A stretch of 64,000 nucleotides of DNA from Massilia sp. erpn (GTDB lineage Bacteria > Pseudomonadota > Gammaproteobacteria > Burkholderiales > Burkholderiaceae_D), in contig NZ_CP053748.1 of NCBI RefSeq assembly GCF_024400215.1, positions 1,178,001 through 1,242,000 on the forward strand, read 5' to 3'. Shown here piece by piece: positions 57,690 through 64,000 of this stretch. The translations under genes and the position numbers were made by a program. The stretch's first letter is position 1, and every line of letters begins with the position of its first letter. The notes under the pieces were generated by a model. It saw nothing but the letters and a program-made list of their open reading frames with translations, was not told the origin of the DNA and did not search any database.

Positions 57690-57752
57690 CTACAGTCCAG
57701 CCCGTGTCCACCTTGGTGCCAGGCACCAAGGTGGACACGGGCTGGACTGTAG
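57690..57752. repeat. perfect 63-bp palindrome (copy 3 of repeat family)
   Basis: Thirty-one bases from 57690 are followed by a single A at 57721 and the exact reverse complement to 57752. The arms begin CTACAGTCCAGCCCGTGTCC and contain the GGTGCC-A-GGCACC core shared with the 49.3 kb copies. The arm matches the 15.9 kb copy at about 25 of 29 bases. It lies between convergent genes and its right end is eight bases from the dsbD terminator stem. Confidence 0.9.
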
Positions 57753-57760
57753 GGGAATAA

Positions 57761-57788
57761 AAAAACCCGGCTTATTTGCCGGGTTTTT
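57761..57788 (-). terminator. terminator of dsbD
   Basis: A perfect stem AAAAACCCGGC/GCCGGGTTTTT with loop TTATTT. On the minus strand it runs into seven Ts, then ATTCCCCTACAG, the start of the adjacent palindrome. Confidence 0.88.
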
Positions 57789-57791
57789 CGT

Positions 57792-59627
57792 TTATTGCAG
57801 CTTGCTGAGGGATTGCAGGAATTTTTCGCTATTCTGGAATCCAATTACGCGGGAATCGGGGATTTCTTTTCCACTGCGGTCGAAGAGAATAATGCCGGGG
57901 GGGCCGAATAATTTGAAACGGCGCAGCATTTCCTTATCGGCTTCGTCATTGGCGGTGACGTCGACTTGCAATAAAACGCTATTGGCTAATTTGGCTTTTA
58001 CTTGCGGATCGACAAAAGTGAATTTCTCCATTTCCTTGCACGATACGCACCAGTCGGCATAAAAATCGAGCATGACGGTTTTGCCGCCGGTATTGGCCAG
58101 GGTGGCGTCCAATTGGGCGACAGTTTTAATGCGGGTGAATTGCAAGCCATGCGCCTGACCGCCGCGCAAATGCGTTAAGGGTGCCAGGGGATCGCGGCCG
58201 CCGCTGAGGGCGCCAATCAACTGGGCGGCGCCGACGAAAGCAAAGACCAGGCTCAGGGCTTTGAGTCCCCAGTGCTGGGATTTGACGAAGAGGTACATGC
58301 CATAACCAAGGCCAAGCACGGTCCAGCCCAGCATCTGCACCAGCGCCGGCAGCACGGGCGACACCAGCCACCAGGCGACGGCCAGCATCAGCACGCCGAA
58401 GAAACGTTTCACGCCGTCCATCCAGGCGCCGGCGCGCGGCAGCACGGCGCCGGCCGAAACGCCAACCAGGACCAGGGGCACGCTCATGCCGACCGCCAGC
58501 GCAAACAGGGCACTGGCGCCGATCACCACGTCGCGCGTCTGGCCGATGTACAGCAGGGTGCCGGCCAGCGGCGCGGCCACGCAGGGGCCGACGATCAGGG
58601 CTGAGATCGCGCCCATGGCAAAGACGCCGGCCAGCTTGCCCGAGGATTGGCGGTTGGAGGCGGCCATCAGCCGGCTCTGCAGGGAGGCCGGAACTTGCAA
58701 TTCATAAACGCCGAACATGGACAGGGACAGCAGCGCCATCAGCAGCGCAAAAGCGCCCAGCACCCAGGCGTTCTGCAGATGGGCCGCCAGGCCTTCGCCG
58801 GCCAGCCCAGCCGCCACGCCCAGCGCGGTATAGATGATGGCCATACCCAGCGCGTAAGTGAGGGACAGCAGCAGGCCGCGCTTGCGCGTGGCGCCCGCGC
58901 CTTCGCCGACGATGATCGAGGACAGGATCGGCACCATGGGCAGCACGCAGGGCGTGAAGGACAGGCCCAGTCCCAGCAGCAGGAAGAGCGGCACGATGAC
59001 CATCAGGCGGCCGCTCTTGAGCGCCGCTTCGATGCGGCCCAGTTCGCTGGTCGCGGCCGTCGCGCCGCGCGCCGGGCTGGCAGCCTGGGCAGCTTGCTCG
59101 GCGGCATAACTTTCCGGCGTGCTCAGGCCCGCCAGGTCAGCCGCCTGGCCGGCGCTCGCGCTGCTGATGCTGAGGCCGCCGCCCTGCAAACGCGTGCTGG
59201 CGTCCTGCGGCGAATAGCACAGGCCTTTGTCCGAGCAGCCCTGGCTGGTCGCCATCAGGGTGAAGGGGCCGGCAGCTTCGACCGGGATGATGATGGTCAC
59301 GCTATTGCGGTAAGTTTCGACTTCTTTCTGGAAGGTTTCGTCGAACTTGACCTTGCCCGGCGGGATGTCCGGCTCGCCCAGCGTCGCGCCCACCGCCTTG
59401 AAGGCGAAGCGCTCGCGGTACATATAGTAGCCATCGGCAATCTTGTAGGTCACGGCCACGCTCTTGCTGTCGGCCATGCGGGCCGAGAACTGGAAGGCGA
59501 CATTGGGGTCGAGGAATTCTTCGTCGGCGCGCGCGCTGCGGCCCGCCAGCAGGGCCAGCGTCAACAGTGCGGCCAGGGCCGTCAGCAGCCAGCGCGCGAA
59601 GGGACGGGGGGAGATAAGGCTGGACAT
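57792..59627 (-). CDS. dsbD: thiol:disulfide interchange protein DsbD
   Basis: A 611-residue inner-membrane electron conduit from cytoplasmic thioredoxin to the periplasm. It has a signal peptide and an N-terminal immunoglobulin-like domain with the redox pair in SQGCSDKGLCYSP. Eight membrane helices follow, with Cys in TPCVLPMVPI and VGPCVAAPL. The C-terminal thioredoxin domain has active site DWCVSCKEME. The start was chosen to place the signal peptide. It supports cytochrome c maturation (with the ccsB/resB system) and protein disulfide repair. Confidence 0.95.
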   Translation of the reverse strand: MSSLISPRPFARWLLTALAALLTLALLAGRSARADEEFLDPNVAFQFSARMADSKSVAVTYKIADGYYMYRERFAFKAVGATLGEPDIPPGKVKFDETFQKEVETYRNSVTIIIPVEAAGPFTLMATSQGCSDKGLCYSPQDASTRLQGGGLSISSASAGQAADLAGLSTPESYAAEQAAQAASPARGATAATSELGRIEAALKSGRLMVIVPLFLLLGLGLSFTPCVLPMVPILSSIIVGEGAGATRKRGLLLSLTYALGMAIIYTALGVAAGLAGEGLAAHLQNAWVLGAFALLMALLSLSMFGVYELQVPASLQSRLMAASNRQSSGKLAGVFAMGAISALIVGPCVAAPLAGTLLYIGQTRDVVIGASALFALAVGMSVPLVLVGVSAGAVLPRAGAWMDGVKRFFGVLMLAVAWWLVSPVLPALVQMLGWTVLGLGYGMYLFVKSQHWGLKALSLVFAFVGAAQLIGALSGGRDPLAPLTHLRGGQAHGLQFTRIKTVAQLDATLANTGGKTVMLDFYADWCVSCKEMEKFTFVDPQVKAKLANSVLLQVDVTANDEADKEMLRRFKLFGPPGIILFDRSGKEIPDSRVIGFQNSEKFLQSLSKLQ

Positions 59628-59757
59628 AGCAATCGTCTTTAATCTGGGCAATAGAGCAAGCGAATAGTACACCGCCCAGTCTATTCGCGCCGATGATGCA
59701 GCGCAATTTCGGCCGATTTATGCCAGACTTAAGAAATCTTGTCACGGAGACCATTTT

Positions 59758-61449
59758 ATGCGCATCCGCCCCACCCTGCTCATCCTGCTCGGCACCACCC
59801 TGGCCGCCCCTGTCCTGCCTGCCGCCGATCTGGCGCACGCCCAACCCACCTTCGGCAGCGCCAGCGAAAACAGCTTGCTGGCCCATATCCAGATCCTGGC
59901 TTCGGACGACTTCGAAGGCCGCGCGCCCGGCACGCCCGGCGAGGCGAAGACCGTGGCCTATATCGAACAGCAATTCCGCCGCCTGGGCCTGAAGCCGGGC
60001 AATCCGGACGGCAGCTATGTGCAGGCGGTGCCGATGCGTGGCCAACACGCCACGCCGCGTTTCAGCTACCAGGAGGGCGGCGCGCAGCCGGTGCAGCTGC
60101 GCTTCCCCGACGATTTCGTGGCCTATGCCAGCGGCCCCGAAGACCAGCTGACGCTGCGCGATTCGGAGCTGGTCTTCGTCGGTTACGGGGTGGTGGCGCC
60201 GGAGTATGGCTGGGACGATTACAAGGGCGCCGACCTGCGCGGCAAGACCCTGCTCATGCTGATCAACGATCCCGCCCTGCCCGATCCGCGCGACCCCAGC
60301 CGCCTCGACCCGGCCATGTTCCGCGGCGAAGCCATGACGTATTACGGGCGCTGGAACTACAAATACGAGAGCGCCGCCCAGCAGGGCGCGGCGGCGGCCC
60401 TGATCGTGCATGAAACCAAGCCGGCCGCCTATCCCTACGAGGTGGTGCGCAATGGCGCCCTGGCTGAGCGCTTCAGCCTGCTCGACGATGGCGCGGCCGA
60501 TGGACCGCCCGTGCCGGGCTGGATTCATCTGGATAAGGCGAAGGAATTGGTGGCGGCCGCCGGCTACGATTTTGCGGCGCTCAAGCAAGCGGCGCTGTCG
60601 AAGGATTTTCGCCCCATCAGCCTGAAGGCGCAGGCCAGTTTCGACGTGAGCAGCCAGTCGCGCAGCCTGAGTTCGCAGAATGTGGTGGGCTTGATCGAGG
60701 GTTCCGATCCCCTGCTCAAGCACGACTACATCATCTATAGCGCGCACTGGGACCATTTCGGCATCGACGAGCGGCTGCCGGGGCCGCGCTCGCGCCAGAT
60801 CTACCATGGCGCGCTGGACAACGCTTCCGGCGTGGGCGCCCTGCTGGAGCTGGCGAAAGCGTATCAAGCCTTGCCGCAGCGGCCCAAGCGCTCCATCCTC
60901 TTCCTCGCCACCACGGCCGAGGAAAGCGGTCTGCTCGGCGCGAAATACTATGGCAACTATCCGCTCTACCCGCTGGCGCGCACTGTTGCCAACATCAATA
61001 TCGACGGCATCAACGCCTGGGGCCGCACGGCCCAGATCGAGAACGTGACCTCGGGCCATTCGACGCTGGACGAGGTGCTGGCGCGCCACGCGCTGGCCCA
61101 GGGCCGCAGCATGGCGCCCGATGCGCGGCCCGAACTGGGCAGCTTCTACCGCGCCGACCAGCTGGAATTCGCGCGCCAAGGCGTGCCGGTGCTGTACACC
61201 AAGTCGCGCAGCGGCTATATCGGCAAGCCCGACAATTATGCGCGCGACGTGGTCGACTATTATGTGGCCCACGATTACCACAAGGTCAGCGACGAGGTGC
61301 GCGACAACTGGGACTTCAGCGGCGGCCTGGAAGATATCGAGCTGCTGTTCCGGGTCGGCCAGGAGCTGGCCCAGGGCGGCGCCCGGCCGCAGTGGTATCC
61401 CACGTCCGAATTCCGCACCCTGCGCGCGACCCTGCGCGCCAAGCCGTAA
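59758..61449 (+). CDS. M28-family zinc aminopeptidase with PA domain
   Basis: A 563-residue exported peptidase with signal peptide to about AAD(LAHA). A protease-associated insert (about residues 130-260) lies between the halves of the M28 domain. Zinc ligands are visible in order: His in YSAHWDHFG, Asp in GALDNASGVGALLEL, the catalytic Glu pair in TTAEESGLLGAKYY, Asp in NINIDG and the final His in VAHDYHKVSDE. It is probably a periplasmic aminopeptidase. It is a single gene, divergent from dsbD. Confidence 0.92.
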   Translation: MRIRPTLLILLGTTLAAPVLPAADLAHAQPTFGSASENSLLAHIQILASDDFEGRAPGTPGEAKTVAYIEQQFRRLGLKPGNPDGSYVQAVPMRGQHATPRFSYQEGGAQPVQLRFPDDFVAYASGPEDQLTLRDSELVFVGYGVVAPEYGWDDYKGADLRGKTLLMLINDPALPDPRDPSRLDPAMFRGEAMTYYGRWNYKYESAAQQGAAAALIVHETKPAAYPYEVVRNGALAERFSLLDDGAADGPPVPGWIHLDKAKELVAAAGYDFAALKQAALSKDFRPISLKAQASFDVSSQSRSLSSQNVVGLIEGSDPLLKHDYIIYSAHWDHFGIDERLPGPRSRQIYHGALDNASGVGALLELAKAYQALPQRPKRSILFLATTAEESGLLGAKYYGNYPLYPLARTVANINIDGINAWGRTAQIENVTSGHSTLDEVLARHALAQGRSMAPDARPELGSFYRADQLEFARQGVPVLYTKSRSGYIGKPDNYARDVVDYYVAHDYHKVSDEVRDNWDFSGGLEDIELLFRVGQELAQGGARPQWYPTSEFRTLRATLRAKP

Positions 61450-61456
61450 ACGAAAA

Positions 61457-61478
61457 AAAGCCCGCCAAGGCGGGCTTT
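61457..61478. terminator. bidirectional terminator between M28 peptidase and rplQ
   Basis: Stem AAAGCCCGCC/GGCGGGCTTT (61457-61466, 61469-61478), preceded by a run of As and ending in Ts, so it can end both convergent transcripts. Confidence 0.85.
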
Positions 61479-61498
61479 CTCCACAGCTACAACCAGAA

Positions 61499-61894
61499 TT
61501 ACTCGGCAGTAGGAGCGTCTTCCACTGCGGTGACTTCAGGACGGTCCAGCAGCTCAACATAAGCCATTGGAGCGTTGTCGCCAACGCGGAAACCCATTTT
61601 CAGGATACGCAGGTAGCCGCCGTTGCGGTTTGCGTAGCGTGGGCCCAGTTCAGCGAACAGCTTCAGAACCATTTCGCGGTCGCGCAGGCGGCTGAAGGCC
61701 AGACGCTTGTTGGCCAGGGTGTCGGTCTTGCCCAGGGTCAGGATCGGCTCGATAACGCGGCGCAGTTCCTTGGCCTTTGGCAGGGTGGTTTTGATCGCTT
61801 CGTGACGCAGCAGCGAAACAGTCATGTTGCGCAGCATTGCCAGACGGTGGGACGAGGTACGGTTCAGTTTACGAAGGCCGTGACGGTGACGCAT
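61499..61894 (-). CDS. rplQ: 50S ribosomal protein L17
   Basis: A 131-residue bL17 beginning [24 protein letters not shown], the conserved basic opening of the family, with [11 protein letters not shown] and [24 protein letters not shown] later. An acidic tail extends slightly beyond the usual end. It is last in the alpha operon after rpoA. Confidence 0.98.
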   Translation of the reverse strand: MRHRHGLRKLNRTSSHRLAMLRNMTVSLLRHEAIKTTLPKAKELRRVIEPILTLGKTDTLANKRLAFSRLRDREMVLKLFAELGPRYANRNGGYLRILKMGFRVGDNAPMAYVELLDRPEVTAVEDAPTAE

Positions 61895-62015
61895 GGTATT
61901 TCCTTTCGGTTGTGTTTAATTCCGAGTTCTTCGATCGCCATGGCTTGCGCCGGGCGCGGACCGGTTCTGGGGTTAAACCGCCCGGCAGTGATCTGCCAGG
62001 CGGGGTGCTGCAAAA

Positions 62016-62993
62016 TTACTTCTCCAGACCGGCAGGTGGCCAGTTCTCGAGTTTCATGCCCAAGGTCAGGCCGCGCGAAGCCAGCACTTCCTTGATTTCG
62101 TTGAGCGACTTGCGGCCCAGGTTCGGGGTCTTCAGCAGCTCGTTTTCGGTGCGCTGGATCAGGTCGCCGATGTAGTAAATGTTTTCGGCTTTCAGGCAGT
62201 TGGCCGAACGCACGGTCAGTTCCAGGTCGTCCACTGGACGCAGCAGGATCGGATCGACCAGCGGCGCGCGCGATGGCGCTTCGGCGGCGGCTTCGGTGCC
62301 TTCCAGGGCGGCGAACACGTTCAGCTGGTCAACCAGCACGCGGGCCGATTGACGGATCGCTTCTTCCGGGGTGATCACGCCATTGGTTTCAATATTGATG
62401 ATCAGCTTGTCCAGGTCGGTACGCTGTTCCACACGGGCCGATTCCACGGCGTAGGACACGCGGCGCACTGGCGAGAACGAAGCGTCCAGGATGATACGGC
62501 CGATGGTCTTGTTGGTGTCTTCCGACAGACGGCGCACATTGCCCGGCACATAGCCGCGGCCTTTTTCGACCTTGATCTGCATGTCCAGTTTGCCGCCGGC
62601 GGTCAGGTGGGCGATCACGTGGTCCGGATTGATCAGTTCCACATCGTGCGGCAGATCGATGTCCGAAGCCAGCACGGCGCCTTCGCCTTCTTTCTTCAGG
62701 GTCAGGGTGACGGAGTCGCGGTTATGCACCTTGAACACCACGCCCTTCAGGTTCAGCAGCAGGTCGACCACGTCTTCTTGCACGCCGTCCAGCGAGGAGT
62801 ACTCGTGCACGACGCCGGCGATGGTCACTTCGGTCGGCGCGTAGCCGATCATCGAGGACAGCAGAACGCGGCGCAGGGCGTTGCCGAGGGTGTGGCCGTA
62901 GCCGCGCTCGAACGGCTCCATCACGACTTTTGCGTGGCCGGCGCCCAGGGCTTCGACGTCGATAATACGTGGTTTCAACAAACTGTTTTGCAT
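62016..62993 (-). CDS. rpoA: RNA polymerase alpha subunit
   Basis: A 325-residue alpha subunit. The N-terminal dimerisation domain ([35 protein letters not shown]) is followed by an Ala/Glu-rich linker (about residues 230-245) and the C-terminal domain ([46 protein letters not shown]) that contacts UP elements and activators. It lies in the usual place between rpsD and rplQ. Confidence 0.98.
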   Translation of the reverse strand: MQNSLLKPRIIDVEALGAGHAKVVMEPFERGYGHTLGNALRRVLLSSMIGYAPTEVTIAGVVHEYSSLDGVQEDVVDLLLNLKGVVFKVHNRDSVTLTLKKEGEGAVLASDIDLPHDVELINPDHVIAHLTAGGKLDMQIKVEKGRGYVPGNVRRLSEDTNKTIGRIILDASFSPVRRVSYAVESARVEQRTDLDKLIINIETNGVITPEEAIRQSARVLVDQLNVFAALEGTEAAAEAPSRAPLVDPILLRPVDDLELTVRSANCLKAENIYYIGDLIQRTENELLKTPNLGRKSLNEIKEVLASRGLTLGMKLENWPPAGLEK

Positions 62994-63057
62994 TGAAATG
63001 TCCTTTTCATTACCCTCGGCTCGTTACACCGATAAGGCTGATGGCATTAGTGAAAAA

Positions 63058-63077
63058 GCCCACTCCGTGGAGTGGGC
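63058..63077 (-). terminator. terminator-like hairpin between rpsD and rpoA
   Basis: A perfect 9-bp stem GCCCACTCC/GGAGTGGGC. On the minus strand it is followed by TTTTTCAC, a short U-tract. Its position inside the ribosomal operon suggests partial termination or RNA processing and not a full stop. Confidence 0.6.
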
Positions 63078-63102
63078 GGGTCTTGCGGCTTACCGACTGC
63101 GA

Positions 63103-63726
63103 TTAACGCGAGTACAGCTCGACGATCAGCGATTCGTTGACGTCGTTGGCGATTTCGTTACGCTCTGGCAGGGACTTGAAGGTACCTTCCATTTTCTTGG
63201 CATCCACGGACACCCACGATGGCATGCCGACTTGTTCGGCCAGGGACAGGGCCTCGACGATACGGGTCTGTTTCTTGGCTTTTTCGCGCACGGCGATCAC
63301 GTCGCCGGTTTTCACGACGTAGGAAGCGATGTTCACCACATTGCCGTTCACGGTGAAGGCTTTGTGCGAGACCAGCTGACGCGCTTCAGCGCGGGTCGAG
63401 CCGAAGCCCATGCGGTAGGCCACGTTGTCCAGGCGGGTTTCCAGCAGGGACAGCAGGGTTTCACCGGTGTTGCCTTTGCGGCGGTCGGCTTCAGCGAAGT
63501 AGCGGCGGAACTGACGTTCCAGGATGCCGTACATACGTTTCACTTTTTGCTTTTCGCGCAGCTGGTTGCCGTAGTCCGAGGTACGGGCGCCGGATTTCAC
63601 GCCGTGCTGGCCTGGCTTGATGTCCAGTTTGCATTTGGAGTCCAGCGAGCGACGGGCGCTCTTCAGGAACAGGTCAGTGCCTTCACGGCGGGACAGTTTT
63701 GCTTTTGGTCCGATATAACGTGCCAC
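63103..63726 (-). CDS. rpsD: 30S ribosomal protein S4
   Basis: A 207-residue uS4 with opening [24 protein letters not shown], the [10 protein letters not shown] region and the S4 RNA-binding domain ([34 protein letters not shown]). It binds 16S rRNA early in assembly and in many bacteria represses its own operon. It is upstream of rpoA, in the standard alpha-operon order. Confidence 0.98.
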   Translation of the reverse strand: MARYIGPKAKLSRREGTDLFLKSARRSLDSKCKLDIKPGQHGVKSGARTSDYGNQLREKQKVKRMYGILERQFRRYFAEADRRKGNTGETLLSLLETRLDNVAYRMGFGSTRAEARQLVSHKAFTVNGNVVNIASYVVKTGDVIAVREKAKKQTRIVEALSLAEQVGMPSWVSVDAKKMEGTFKSLPERNEIANDVNESLIVELYSR

Positions 63727-63949
63727 GATGTTTTCCTTAAATAATAATGACGCCCCAGCCGCATCGGTATGCGGTTAGGCGCTAGTCTGGCCCGATTGGC
63801 CAGACGGTGGCTCAACACGCCTGGCGAAACCGGTTCGACAGGCGAAAATAGCCGGACAGTATAACCGTTTCCGGTCCACTGTTCCAGCGATTTTCTATCC
63901 AGCAGGCAGGTGGCCGGCGCGCTGCTTGCCGGCCATAGCCATACTGAAC

Positions 63950-64000
63950 TTAGATACGACGACGCTTAGGAGGACGGCAGCCGTTGTGCGGCACTGGGGT
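63950..64000 (-). CDS. rpsK: 30S ribosomal protein S11, C-terminal end (cut by window)
   Basis: The minus strand from the window edge reads TPVPHNGCRPPKRRRI then a stop at 63950-63952, the conserved C-terminus of uS11. The rest of the gene lies beyond the window. Its position just upstream of rpsD is the expected one. About 220 bases to rpsD contain a GTCTGGCC/GGCCAGAC hairpin near 63787-63807 with no T tract. Confidence 0.93.
   Translation of the reverse strand, partial: TPVPHNGCRPPKRRRI

Noticed and set aside
59302..61584. Minus-strand open frame of about 760 codons opposite the M28 peptidase
   Set aside because: The peptidase on the plus strand has a signal peptide and all zinc ligands in order; the opposite frame has none.

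Overview
The window looks like chromosomal DNA from a high-GC betaproteobacterium of the Oxalobacteraceae type (Massilia / Duganella / Janthinobacterium relatives). The evidence is gene order: lolB-ispE-tRNA-Gln-prs-rplY-pth-ychF, mrcA divergent from pilMNOPQ followed by aroK-aroB-dgt, cyaY-lptM-lysA, msrQ-msrP, ccsB-resB-cytochrome c4 facing yihA-hemB, and the rpsK-rpsD-rpoA-rplQ ribosomal operon at the right edge. This assignment is inference from synteny and protein character, not from a database search.

Layout. 0-3 kb holds accessory genes: an NTF2-like protein, a SAM methyltransferase, and an EamA exporter divergent from a TetR-type regulator. 3.4-5.4 kb is a compact island of visibly lower GC that reads as a complete, apparently undescribed Type II restriction-modification system: a DPPY methyltransferase, a convergent PD-(D/E)XK endonuclease, and a small XRE controller protein overlapping the endonuclease start. 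The methyltransferase and controller promoters carry the same 15-base box with one mismatch, which suggests the timing circuit of controller-regulated R-M systems. 5.6-21.4 kb is the ychF...lolB housekeeping array on the minus strand, interrupted by two plus-strand blocks: DUF2339/DUF3999/DinB, and a membrane-anchored AraC regulator followed by SDR/DUF2269/DUF4166. 21.5-25.7 kb holds mutM and mutY with a dynamin-like GTPase between them. 25.8-38.6 kb holds dgt, a fused aroK-aroB gene, a multi-Ig-domain lipoprotein, the type IV pilus assembly operon pilMNOPQ and the divergent mrcA. 38.7-49.3 kb holds cyaY, lptM, lysA, a broken Rpn-family nuclease gene, the periplasmic methionine sulfoxide repair pair, the System II cytochrome c maturation genes, cytochrome c4, yihA and hemB. 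49.4-57.6 kb is an envelope-stress module: response regulator, histidine kinase, RND adaptor and RND pump in one operon, with a divergent Spy/CpxP-like chaperone across a promoter region carrying tandem 10-bp-phased repeats. 57.8-64 kb holds dsbD, an M28 peptidase and the alpha-operon ribosomal genes.

Structural DNA. A family of nested palindromes occurs at three junctions, all between convergent genes (15.9, 49.3 and 57.7 kb). The 57.7 kb copy is a perfect 63-bp palindrome. The 15.9 and 57.7 kb copies both sit directly against the U-tract of a Rho-independent terminator with the same junction sequence, and the 15.9 kb copy has supplied the C-terminus and stop codon of the DUF4166 gene. These repeats and the R-M island with its shared operator box are the most interesting features of the window.
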